Assembly: GCA_001823095.1 (NCBI GenBank)
Contig: MHTL01000002.1
Location: 1 to 49,598, forward strand
From: Candidatus Vogelbacteria bacterium RIFOXYD1_FULL_51_18
Lineage (GTDB): Bacteria > Patescibacteriota > Minisyncoccia > Phycocordibacterales > UBA9988
Direction of reading: 5' to 3'
Length of the DNA: 49,598 nucleotides
Below are positions 19,657-28,343 of this stretch, piece after piece. How positions within the stretch are numbered: position 1 is the first letter of the stretch; each line of letters opens with the position of its first letter. Position numbers and translations under genes: made by a program. The notes under the pieces are model-generated. The model saw nothing but the letters and a program-made list of their open reading frames with translations. It was not told where the DNA came from and did no database searches.

Positions 19657-20288
19657 TGCATAACATGTCACAGGTGAAAGTGGTTACCGTAAGCCCGTCG
19701 AAGGGGTTCAGTCTTGTAGAAATGCTTGTTGTGATTGGAATTCTCGGCATCATCGGACTTGCGCTCTCAAACTTTCAAGTAGACGTATGGAGGCAGAACG
19801 CGGCGCAGCAGTCGGCGCTTGAGGCGGAAGGAGAACTGCGCAATACGCTCCGGCAATTTATGCATGATGTGCGCGGCGCCTCGCAGAGCAATACCGGCAG
19901 TTACGCAGTAGAGCTTGCCTCAAGCGCTGCGCTCACCATCTACAGCGACGTGGATGGTGATGTGAACCGAGAGCGCGTGCGCTACCGGCTCGTCAATGGC
20001 ACGGTCACCCGCGGCACTACCAAGCCGACGGGATCGCCGGCGAGCTACCTTGACGCAAATGAGAGCATACAGACCATGGTGCGCTCCGTGGCGACTGCCA
20101 CAACGCGCTTTGATTACTTTGACGGGAGCTATATGGGCACAACATCTCCGCTTACTGTCCCCGTTGACCACTCGCGCGTGCGCTTCATCCGTTTTACCAT
20201 TGCCGTAGACAAGGATCCCTCTCTCCCGCCTGCGGCGATTACCATGACGGGCTCCGCTGTCGTGCGCAGTCTCAAAGATAATTTTTAA
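19653..20288 (+). CDS. Type IV prepilin-like protein
   Basis: SKGFSLVEMLVVIGILGIIGLALSNFQVDVW prepilin N-terminus. Confidence 0.9.
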   Translation: MMHNMSQVKVVTVSPSKGFSLVEMLVVIGILGIIGLALSNFQVDVWRQNAAQQSALEAEGELRNTLRQFMHDVRGASQSNTGSYAVELASSAALTIYSDVDGDVNRERVRYRLVNGTVTRGTTKPTGSPASYLDANESIQTMVRSVATATTRFDYFDGSYMGTTSPLTVPVDHSRVRFIRFTIAVDKDPSLPPAAITMTGSAVVRSLKDNF

Positions 20289-20290
20289 TC

Positions 20291-21736
20291 ATGCGCAAAA
20301 TACCTCTCCAGCGCGGCTACCTCATCATCCACACCATCGTCTATGGAGCTATTGCGCTTATCCTTATCACCGGGCTCGCCAACTGGGGGAGCGTTAATAT
20401 CCGCGCCGGGCGCGATGCGGCGTTGCGCGAGCAGGCCTTCCAGATTGCCGAGGCGGGCATTGAGTACTACCGCTGGCACCTCGCGCACGCTTCTACCGAC
20501 TATCAGGACGGCGCTGGCGCCCCCGGGCCCTACGTGCACGAGTACCGTGATGCGACCGGAGCAGTGATCGGGACCTTTACGCTCACCATCACTCCGCCGC
20601 CAGTTGGCTCTACACTCGTCATTGTGGTCTCGGAAGGAGTCGTAACCGCAAATCCTTCCATCACGCGCCGCATTGAAGCAAAGTTTGCCATTCCCTCCAT
20701 CGCCAAGTTTGCCTTTGTTGCCAATTCCAAGATGCGTTTTGGCGCGGGAACGGAAGTGTTTGGCCCTATCCACTCCAATGACGGTATCCGCTTTGACGGG
20801 TTGGCGCACAATCTGGTGACGAGCTTTAAATATAGCTACGACGACCCTGACCACAGCGGCGCCGACGAGTACGGCGTACACACGCATCTCTCTCCCAGCG
20901 ACCCTGTCCCGCCTGTGCCACCACCGCCCGGCACGCCGCCCTCGCGCACGGATGTTTTTATATCGGGGCGGCAAGTAAGCGTACCGGCAGTGGACTGGAA
21001 CGGATTTACTCAAGACCTTTCGCAGATGAAGACCGATGCGCAGACAAGCGGGCGCTATTTTGCGGGATCGGGCGCGCTGGGCTACAACATCGTGCTTAAG
21101 ACGGACGATACCTTTGACCTCTACACGGTGACGAGCCTCGTGAGCCCTCAATCAAACTGCTATAACTCGCAGAACCAGAGCGGTTGGGGAACCTGGAGTA
21201 TTGCCAGTGAGACCCTGCTGGGCAATTACGCCTTCCCCGCGAACGGACTCGTCTTCCTTGAAGACAACGTATGGGTTGAGGGAACGATTTCCAGTGCGCG
21301 GCTCACCATTGCGGCGGGGCGCTTCCCTGAAAGCTCGTCAACAAATGCCAATATCATCGTCAATGAGGACATCCGTTACACTAACTACGACGGCGCTGAC
21401 GTGCTAGGTCTCATTGCGCAGGGTAATATAAATGTCGGGCTAGTGAGCAATGATGTGCTTACCATAGACGCGGCAATTGTTGCAAAAAATGGCCGCGCGG
21501 GGCGCTACTACTATCGCTACGCGTTCTCAAAAAGCTGTTCGCCTTACCACCAACGCGATACCATCAACCTCTTTGGCATGATCGCTACCAAGGAGCGTTA
21601 CGGCTTTGCCTACACGGACGGCAATGGCTACGAAACACGTAACATCATTTACGACGGGAACCTTCTCTATGGTCCGCCGCCCTCCTTCCCGCTCACCTCG
21701 GACCAGTACCAGACAATTTCCTGGCGGGAGCTCTGA
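20291..21736 (+). CDS. PilX-like pilus-associated protein
   Basis: RGYLIIHTIVYGAIALILITGLANWG...QAFQIAEAGIEYYRWHL; in pilin operon. Confidence 0.7.
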   Translation: MRKIPLQRGYLIIHTIVYGAIALILITGLANWGSVNIRAGRDAALREQAFQIAEAGIEYYRWHLAHASTDYQDGAGAPGPYVHEYRDATGAVIGTFTLTITPPPVGSTLVIVVSEGVVTANPSITRRIEAKFAIPSIAKFAFVANSKMRFGAGTEVFGPIHSNDGIRFDGLAHNLVTSFKYSYDDPDHSGADEYGVHTHLSPSDPVPPVPPPPGTPPSRTDVFISGRQVSVPAVDWNGFTQDLSQMKTDAQTSGRYFAGSGALGYNIVLKTDDTFDLYTVTSLVSPQSNCYNSQNQSGWGTWSIASETLLGNYAFPANGLVFLEDNVWVEGTISSARLTIAAGRFPESSSTNANIIVNEDIRYTNYDGADVLGLIAQGNINVGLVSNDVLTIDAAIVAKNGRAGRYYYRYAFSKSCSPYHQRDTINLFGMIATKERYGFAYTDGNGYETRNIIYDGNLLYGPPPSFPLTSDQYQTISWREL

Positions 21737-21753
21737 TGCGCTATACTGGGATG

Positions 21754-22563
21754 ATGAGAGATAGTATCCTTGCCTGTAATTGGAAGATGAATCCCGGGCG
21801 CCGCCACGAGGCGGAGACCCTCTACCAAGGGCTCGTAGCCGCAAGTAAGGCGCTTAAAGCTTCTGAAATCTGGATTGCTCCGCCTACGCCCTTTATAGAT
21901 GGCTTGCGCGAACGGCGGATTTTCAAGCGGCTCTCTCTGGGGGCTCAAGACTGCTCGCGCTTTACGATGGGCGCCCACACCGGGGAGGTGAGCGCTGCAA
22001 TGCTCAAGGAGGCGGGCGCACAATTTGTGATTGTCGGACACTCCGAGCGCCGCGCCATGGGGGAGAGCGATACGGACGTGAATACGAAGGTGCAGTATGC
22101 GCTGAAGGCAAGAATCACCGTGCTTCTGTGTGTGGGAGAAAAGCTCCGTGACGGAGATGGGGAGTACCTTGCGGTTATCGCGAGCCAAGTGAGGAGCGCA
22201 CTCATGGGCGTGCCCAAGAGCGCCTCGTGCCGCCTCGTGATTGCCTATGAGCCGGTGTGGGCCATTGGTGAGCATGCGGCGGCGCCCGCAACCCCGGAGG
22301 ATTTCAGAAGCGTCTCCATCTACATTAAAAAAGTGGTCAGCGAGCAGGTGGGCGCTGGCGCCGCGCTCTCGGTGCCGGTTCTCTACGGCGGCTCGGTGTC
22401 AAAAGACAATGCTATGGGTTTCTTGGACGAGGGGCATGCGGACGGGCTCCTCATCGGGAGGGAGTCGCTCAAACTCTCTGCCATGAAGACAATCATCGCT
22501 GATGCCGAAGCGCTCGGGCGGGCGCGGGCACAGAGAAGCAGAAAACATGAGAGAACTCGCTAA
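21754..22563 (+). CDS. tpiA: Triosephosphate isomerase
   Basis: ILACNWKMNP; VGHSERRAMGESD; AYEPVWAIGEHAAA; LYGGSVSKDNAMGFLDEGHADGLLIGRESL. Confidence 0.96.
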   Translation: MRDSILACNWKMNPGRRHEAETLYQGLVAASKALKASEIWIAPPTPFIDGLRERRIFKRLSLGAQDCSRFTMGAHTGEVSAAMLKEAGAQFVIVGHSERRAMGESDTDVNTKVQYALKARITVLLCVGEKLRDGDGEYLAVIASQVRSALMGVPKSASCRLVIAYEPVWAIGEHAAAPATPEDFRSVSIYIKKVVSEQVGAGAALSVPVLYGGSVSKDNAMGFLDEGHADGLLIGRESLKLSAMKTIIADAEALGRARAQRSRKHERTR

Positions 22564-23668
22564 GCTTAAAGAGAAAAGCCTGCGCGGGAAGCATGTGCTC
22601 CTGCGCCTTGACCTTAATGTTCCTATTGAAGAGGGAAGGGTGATTGATCGCTTTCGCCTTGACCGCGCGCTCCCGACAATTGCGTCCTTGCGCAAGGCCG
22701 GCGCCAAGACCATTATCCTCTCTCATCTCGGGCGTGCGGGGGGCTCGCTCCTGCCAGTGGCTCGCGAGCTCAACAGCGTTATTGACGCGGGCTTTATCCC
22801 CGCGCCTCTGCGGGAGGTGCACAAAACTTTGCGCGAACTCGGAGACGGCGGTGTGGTGCTCTTGGAGAACCTGCGGCGCGACCCCGGGGAGGAAAAGGGG
22901 AGCGCGGCCTTTGCAAAGGCGCTTGCCGCGCTCGGGAATATCTATGTCAACGACGCCTTCTCCGTTTCGCACCGCAAGCATGCGAGCGTGTACGCCCTGC
23001 CGCGGCTCCTCCCTCACTATGCGGGACCCTTGTTTGTGGAAGAGGTGAGTAATTTAAAAAAGGCCTTTAGCCCGCGGCACCCCTTTGTGCTGATTTTGGG
23101 TGGCGCAAAGTTTGAGACCAAGGTGCCCGTGCTCAAAAGATTTTTAAAGATCGCCGACCGCATTGTGGTGGTGGGAGCCATCGCGCATGCCTTCTTTAGG
23201 GCGCAAGGTTGTGAGCTCGGCAAATCGCGCATAGACAAGAGCGTGTCGGCAAAACCCTTCCTGCGGGCGGTGAAAGACGGACGCATTATCCTCCCGTCCG
23301 ACGCGCTTGTCTCTAATGGCTCTGCGGTTGAGGGAAAGGCGGTGACTGCGCTCGCGAAGGGGGACACGATTGTTGATATCGGACCGCAGGGGATTGAGGA
23401 GCTGCGCAGAGCGCTCAAGGGCGCGAAGATGATTCTCTGGAATGGCCCTTCGGGCAACTACGAGAGCGGCTACGGCGGTGGGACGGTGGCCATCGCGCGC
23501 ATGATTGCACGCTCCTCCGCATACTCTATCGTGGGAGGCGGCGATACCGTCACCGCTGTGCAGAAGACAGGGCTCATATCCAAATTTGATTTTGTCTCCA
23601 CCGGCGGCGGAGCCATGTTGAGCTACCTCGCCACTGGAACTCTCCCGGGTATTGAGGCACTTGACTGA
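22547..23668 (+). CDS. pgk: Phosphoglycerate kinase
   Basis: GKHVLLRLDLNVPIEEGRVID; VLLENLRRDPGEE; VLILGGAKFETKVPVL; VGGGDTVTAV. Confidence 0.97.
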   Translation: MRELAKLKEKSLRGKHVLLRLDLNVPIEEGRVIDRFRLDRALPTIASLRKAGAKTIILSHLGRAGGSLLPVARELNSVIDAGFIPAPLREVHKTLRELGDGGVVLLENLRRDPGEEKGSAAFAKALAALGNIYVNDAFSVSHRKHASVYALPRLLPHYAGPLFVEEVSNLKKAFSPRHPFVLILGGAKFETKVPVLKRFLKIADRIVVVGAIAHAFFRAQGCELGKSRIDKSVSAKPFLRAVKDGRIILPSDALVSNGSAVEGKAVTALAKGDTIVDIGPQGIEELRRALKGAKMILWNGPSGNYESGYGGGTVAIARMIARSSAYSIVGGGDTVTAVQKTGLISKFDFVSTGGGAMLSYLATGTLPGIEALD

Positions 23669-23685
23669 AGTCTGACTCCAGTCAA
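23661..23685. repeat. Stop-codon-overlapping palindrome, copy 1 (one G/A mismatch)
   Basis: TTGACTGAAGTC-T-GACTCCAGTCAA; near-identical copy at 35621-35647. Confidence 0.85.
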
Positions 23686-23693
23686 TCAACTTG

Positions 23694-23727
23694 CCGCTAT
23701 CAGTTCATCTGATGGCGGTTTTATTTT
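23694..23727 (+). terminator. Intrinsic terminator after pgk
   Basis: CCGCTATCAG-TTCAT-CTGATGGCGG-TTTTATTTT. Confidence 0.8.
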
Positions 23728-24167
23728 ACCACGCTGGAATCTGATGAAGGCGGGTTTGCCAATTCTGCTCTGATTGTGGCGGCGGCAGTGGAGAGCTCGG
23801 TGGGAGAAACATCTTCTTTGCCTCCCCAGTGCACGTGCCCATCATCCTTATAGCGCGGCATGATGTGCACATGAGAATGGAATATGAGTTGTCCCGCGGC
23901 CCCCTCGTTATTCCAACCAATGTTAATGCCGTCAGCTTTAGTTGAGGACTGTATTGCTGTTGCAAGCTTTTGTAGAACTGGCCCTACTTCACGCAAGAGT
24001 TTTGCCGGCATATCAAAGAGATTGCGATAGTGCTTTTTAGATACAAGGAGTGTATGCCCCACATGGAGGGGCTTGATGTCTAAAAACGCCACAAAGCGTT
24101 CATCCTCGTAGACTTTCTCGGCAGGAATAGCCCCTGCTATAATCTTGCAAAAGACGCAGTCCTCCAT
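23721..24167 (-). CDS. HIT family protein
   Basis: MEDCVFCKIIAGAIPAEKVYEDE...FHSHVHIMPRY (HxHxH); start 6 nt after TATACT. Confidence 0.95.
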   Translation of the reverse strand: MEDCVFCKIIAGAIPAEKVYEDERFVAFLDIKPLHVGHTLLVSKKHYRNLFDMPAKLLREVGPVLQKLATAIQSSTKADGINIGWNNEGAAGQLIFHSHVHIMPRYKDDGHVHWGGKEDVSPTELSTAAATIRAELANPPSSDSSVVK

Positions 24168-24197
24168 GCCACCAGTATATGCTACAATGCTCTCGTT
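24168..24197. promoter_or_regulatory. Compact divergent promoter region HIT / recJ (30 bp between start codons)
   Basis: Minus TATACT at 24174-24179; plus TACAAT at 24183-24188. Confidence 0.6.
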
Positions 24198-25877
24198 ATG
24201 AAGCGAGAACTCGACGACCTTTTGGAAATCCTCCTCACCCGCCGTGGCATCTCTTCCGACGAGCGAGAGCGCTTTCTCCACCCATCTTACGAACGCGACC
24301 TACACGACCCTTTCCTCTTCTCACACATGGAACGCGCAACAGAGCGCATCCTCTCGGGGATCGCGCGTGGCGAGCAGATTGCCATCTTTGGCGATTACGA
24401 CGCCGACGGCGTGCCCGGCACTGCCGTCCTCGCCTCGTGGTTTAGAAAAGTTGGCGCTCCCGCTCGCATCTACATCCCCAATCGCCACACCGAGGACTAC
24501 GGCTTAAGCGAGCGGGCCCTCCGCGAGCTTGCCGGCGGAAGCGTAACGCTGCTCATCACCGTCGATTGCGGCATCAGCAACGCCGCAGAAGTGGCGCTTG
24601 CGAAGGAGCTGGGTATGGACGTTATTATTACCGATCACCATCTCCCTCCGGAGATACTTCCGGACGCGTATGCGATTCTCAATCCCAAGTGTGATGGAGA
24701 GAACTACCCCTTCAAAGAACTCTCTGGCGCCGGAGTGGCGTTTAAGTTTGTGCAGGCACTCGTGCGTTGTCCCGACGCCCCCGCCGTTGGCGGGGTAAAC
24801 TGGGAAAAGTGGCTCCTTGACCTGGTGGCCATAGCCACCATCTCCGACATGGTGCCGCTCTCGGGCGAGAATCGCGTGCTTGCCTACTTTGGCCTCTCGG
24901 TACTGCGGCAGACGCGGCGGCCGGGACTCCGCGCCCTCCTCAATGAATTACGGGTGAATCCAGCCGAGCTTACCGAGGACGACATTGGCTACCTCATCGG
25001 GCCCCGCATTAATTCAGCAAGCCGGATGAGCCACGCCATGCACGCCTTCACCTTGCTTATGACGGAAGACATGCGTGAGGCGCAGGCGCTTGCGCGCGAG
25101 CTTGAGGCACAGAACCGCGAGCGCAAAGAATTGGTGGAGGTGATAATGGAACATGCGCACGGGCTCCTTGACGCATCTACGCTCCCGTCCTTGATTGTTG
25201 TCGGCCACGGGGGATGGAGTCTCGGCGTACTCGGTCTTGCCGCGAGCCGTCTGGTAGAGACCTATCATCGTCCGGTTTTTGTATGGGGAATCAATGAGGA
25301 CGGATTCATGAAAGGCTCCTGCCGTTCTGACGGCACGGTGAATGTGGTTGAGCTTATGCGGAGCGTTGGGGAGGGAGGACTCTTTGCAAACTACGGCGGG
25401 CATCGCGAGGCTGGTGGCTTTATGGTGGCCGAGGGGAGGGAGCATGAGCTTGCCGAGCGTCTCATCGCGGCCTACGAACTTTTGAAAAAGCCGGCATCTC
25501 TAAATGGAGGCATCAAAACGGACTGTACGCTCTCGCTCTCCGATGTGACGCAGGACACCTACAACATCATTATCCGGCTGGCCCCCTTTGGTATGGGGAA
25601 TGAAAAGCCGCTCTTCCTCTTTGAGGGGGTGGAGGTTGCTGGCGTGCGCAACTTTGGCGTTAAGAATGCACACGTGGAACTTCTCGTACGCTCCGCTACT
25701 TGCCCCGCCAGAGGCGTGGTTCCCGCTATCGGATTTTTTGCGCGGCGGACAGTGCCACACGCGCATACGCTTAAGGAGTGCGATTGGGTTGATGTGGTGG
25801 CGCATCTGGATCGTTCCACATACCGATCCCGCCCGACGCTCCGCCTGCGGCTCGTGGATGTCTCGCGCGTGGCATGA
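24198..25877 (+). CDS. recJ: Single-stranded-DNA-specific exonuclease RecJ
   Basis: IFGDYDADGVPGTAVLASW, ITVDCGISN, VIITDHHLPPE, GPRINSASRMSHA, NYGGHREAGGF. Confidence 0.96.
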   Translation: MKRELDDLLEILLTRRGISSDERERFLHPSYERDLHDPFLFSHMERATERILSGIARGEQIAIFGDYDADGVPGTAVLASWFRKVGAPARIYIPNRHTEDYGLSERALRELAGGSVTLLITVDCGISNAAEVALAKELGMDVIITDHHLPPEILPDAYAILNPKCDGENYPFKELSGAGVAFKFVQALVRCPDAPAVGGVNWEKWLLDLVAIATISDMVPLSGENRVLAYFGLSVLRQTRRPGLRALLNELRVNPAELTEDDIGYLIGPRINSASRMSHAMHAFTLLMTEDMREAQALARELEAQNRERKELVEVIMEHAHGLLDASTLPSLIVVGHGGWSLGVLGLAASRLVETYHRPVFVWGINEDGFMKGSCRSDGTVNVVELMRSVGEGGLFANYGGHREAGGFMVAEGREHELAERLIAAYELLKKPASLNGGIKTDCTLSLSDVTQDTYNIIIRLAPFGMGNEKPLFLFEGVEVAGVRNFGVKNAHVELLVRSATCPARGVVPAIGFFARRTVPHAHTLKECDWVDVVAHLDRSTYRSRPTLRLRLVDVSRVA

Positions 25878-26287
25878 TAGCGCTCTACACAGACGGCGGC
25901 GCGCGTGGCAATCCCGGGATTGCCGGCGCAGGCGTGCATATCCAGAACGAAGAGAGCGAGACGATTGAGGATTGCAGTAAGGCGCTGGGGACAGCTACCA
26001 ACAACGAGGCGGAGTATCACGCCGTCATCCTCGGTCTCTCGCGGCTTATAGAGCGCTACGGAGGGGCGCTTACAGGGATGCAGGTGGAGCTGAAGTTAGA
26101 CAGCGAGCTGATTGGACGTCAGCTCATAGGGACGTATCGCGTCAAGAGCCCTAGACTGCGCGCGCTTTATAATGAGGTGACCCGCCTGCGACACTCCGTG
26201 CCGCTCTTGACCATTACCACCATCCCGCGCGAGGAGAACAAAATAGCAGATAAACTTGCAAATAAAGCGATGGACGGACAAAAGTAA
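25874..26287 (+). CDS. Ribonuclease H-like protein (RNase HI family)
   Basis: LYTDGGARGNPGIAGAGVHI...TNNEAEYHAVILGL...KLDSELIGRQ...REENKIADKLANKAMD. Confidence 0.92.
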   Translation: MIALYTDGGARGNPGIAGAGVHIQNEESETIEDCSKALGTATNNEAEYHAVILGLSRLIERYGGALTGMQVELKLDSELIGRQLIGTYRVKSPRLRALYNEVTRLRHSVPLLTITTIPREENKIADKLANKAMDGQK

Positions 26288-26291
26288 GGTT

Positions 26292-26365
26292 CGCACTATT
26301 CATTTTTTTTCGCGCTTTACCCGCCGTGGCGGGCTCCGACGCGACTCAAAAAATGAACAGCGCTC
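26292..26365. terminator. Large imperfect hairpin between convergent genes
   Basis: TTCATTTTTTTTCGCG...CCCGCCGTGGCGGG...CGCGACTCAAAAAATGAA. Confidence 0.6.
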
Positions 26366-26375
26366 ACCTTCTTCA

Positions 26376-26870
26376 TTAAAAAAATCTGACCAGTGCAAGT
26401 GCTCCTGCAAGAATCAACAGCTGTGAAATTACTGCGCTAGCACTCCACCGCAATTTTTTTGAATGCATAAAATCTTGGAAGTCTTGGTTCCATTGCAAAA
26501 ATCGTGAAGGAAATCCTGCGTGGAGAGCCGAGAGGAGGTCAGGGAGAATTGAACCAAGTCCAAGGAGGAAGAGGGGGAGAGGGTGTGCGAGAAAATTTTC
26601 CAGTCCAAGCGCCGCGACAGCAAGCGTTGCGCCGAGCGCTATGTCAAAGCCGACCCGCCCGCAGTCGTGGATGAGAAAATCCAAGAGATTGAAGCGCGGC
26701 GGGTTGGGCCCCTCATTAAACGCATAGCGCAGTTTATAGTCGTAGTGGGGGACGGTATCGGCGAGGTAGTGGCTCCCCAGCGCAAACGCAAAAAGCGCCA
26801 CAGGCGGCACTGCGCCAACGAAGGGCGCTCCGAGAGCGCCGGCAATGGCAATATGCGTGGCGAGTGTCAT
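26376..26870 (-). CDS. Multi-TM hypothetical protein (metal-dependent membrane hydrolase-like)
   Basis: THIAIAGALGAPF...GSHYLADTVPHYDYKLRY...LGLGSILPDLLSALH. Confidence 0.6.
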   Translation of the reverse strand: MTLATHIAIAGALGAPFVGAVPPVALFAFALGSHYLADTVPHYDYKLRYAFNEGPNPPRFNLLDFLIHDCGRVGFDIALGATLAVAALGLENFLAHPLPLFLLGLGSILPDLLSALHAGFPSRFLQWNQDFQDFMHSKKLRWSASAVISQLLILAGALALVRFF

Positions 26871-26931
26871 GGCAACTAGTGTAGCAAAAGAGACTTGCCA
26901 CGGCGAAGCCAATGTGGATTATACTGGGTAG

Positions 26932-28308
26932 ATGCTCGCGCTCCTTATTGGCGCCGCGCTCGCACTCTATGGGTGGAGGGTGGGAGACCGGGCGATTTCC
27001 CTCATAGGGTTTGCGATTTTTGTGCTCGGACTTGGGTTTTTACGTTATGCGGCGCTCACAGGGGAGAGCTCTCTCCCCCACTATGGCCGAACTGTGCTTA
27101 CCGGCACGATTATTGACTACCCGGACCAGCGCGAGAGCTCGGTGCGCGTGGTCATAGAGCCGGAAGGTGAACACGAGCGCGTGCTCGTAATGGCTCCCGT
27201 AGGGACGCAACTTGTCTACGGCGATACGGTGCGGGTCACGGGCGCCATTGCAGTGCCAAAAAATTTTAAGACCGATACCGGAAGGGACTTTGACTACACA
27301 GGGTATCTGCGGCGGCAGGGGATTAGCCGCGAAATTTCTTTTGCGGATATAGAAGTGCTTGAACCGGCAAGTCTCTCGCTCAAAGGAGCGCTTTTTGCAT
27401 TCCGTCGCGCGATTGAAAAGCAATTGCACCAAACCCTCTCCGAGCCGGAAGGCTCGCTCGCGCTCGGCATGCTCCTGGGCGGCAAGGCGGGACTCGGAGA
27501 TGAACTTACCAAAGTGTTCCAGCGCGCGGGCATCATCCATATTGTTGTCCTCTCGGGCTACAACATTATGCTTGTTGCGGAGGGAGCGCGCCTCGCGCTT
27601 GCGCGCGCACCCTTCTTTGCGCGGATGACGGGGAGCGGGACATTTGTCGTTCTCTTTGTGCTTATGGCGGGAGCCGAGCCGGCGGCGCTGCGCGCAGGCG
27701 CCATGGCGCTCATCGCGCTCCTCGCCCGCGCGACGGGGAGGCCATACACGGCCCTGCGCGCGCTTACGATTACCGCCGCCGCCATGACGCTGTGGAATCC
27801 GCTCATTCTCACACATGACCCGGGCTTTATTCTATCGGTGCTGGCAACGCTCGGTATCATTCTCTTGACTGACCCTATTTCAAAAAAATTCTCACGGATT
27901 AGGTGGAAGTTTTTGCGCGAGATTCTTGCAACAAGCACTGCCGCATATGCCGCGGTGCTCCCGTACCTGGCGCTCCAGATCGGCGCAGTGAGCACGGTGG
28001 CGCTCCTCGTTAACCCGCTGGTGCTCCCGCTTGTTCCGCTTGCCATGGCGCTTGGCACCGCCACCGCCGTGCTCGCGTTTGTAAGCCCCGCTCTTGCGCT
28101 CGTCACGGCGCTACCGCTCATTCTCATCCTGCGCATTATGATTGCTGTTGCCCGCGCCTTTGCCGCGCTCCCTCTTGCCTCGCTCACCGTCCCCGCATGG
28201 AGCGGGTATGCGCCGATGTTCGTGTATGTTGGTGTGGGAGTGTGGTATTGGTGGTATAGAAAAAGAAAAAGCCCCGACACGCTTGCGCGATCGGGGCAAA
28301 TAAACTAA
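26932..28308 (+). CDS. comEC: ComEC/Rec2 family competence protein (OB and transmembrane Competence domain)
   Basis: GLGDELTKVFQRAGIIHIVVLSGYNIMLVAEGARL; multi-TM; no MBL domain in this ORF. Confidence 0.9.
   Translation: MLALLIGAALALYGWRVGDRAISLIGFAIFVLGLGFLRYAALTGESSLPHYGRTVLTGTIIDYPDQRESSVRVVIEPEGEHERVLVMAPVGTQLVYGDTVRVTGAIAVPKNFKTDTGRDFDYTGYLRRQGISREISFADIEVLEPASLSLKGALFAFRRAIEKQLHQTLSEPEGSLALGMLLGGKAGLGDELTKVFQRAGIIHIVVLSGYNIMLVAEGARLALARAPFFARMTGSGTFVVLFVLMAGAEPAALRAGAMALIALLARATGRPYTALRALTITAAAMTLWNPLILTHDPGFILSVLATLGIILLTDPISKKFSRIRWKFLREILATSTAAYAAVLPYLALQIGAVSTVALLVNPLVLPLVPLAMALGTATAVLAFVSPALALVTALPLILILRIMIAVARAFAALPLASLTVPAWSGYAPMFVYVGVGVWYWWYRKRKSPDTLARSGQIN
28264..28298 (-). 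terminator. Terminator of the minus-strand gene, embedded in the 3' end of comEC
   Basis: Minus strand GCCCCGATCGCGCAAGCGTGTCGGGGCTTTTTCTTTTT. Confidence 0.75.
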
Positions 28309-28334
28309 CTTGATACTTGAGACTTGGCGCTTAA
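28307..28334. repeat. Degenerate heptad array (NACTTGR-like)
   Basis: AACTTGA TACTTGA GACTTGG CGCTTAA. Confidence 0.5.
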
Positions 28335-28343
28335 GCCCCTATC

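Noticed and set aside
20285-21151. 288-aa minus-strand ORF opposite the PilX-like gene
   Set aside because: His/Arg/Val-rich shadow ORF; sense frame has prepilin-like features.
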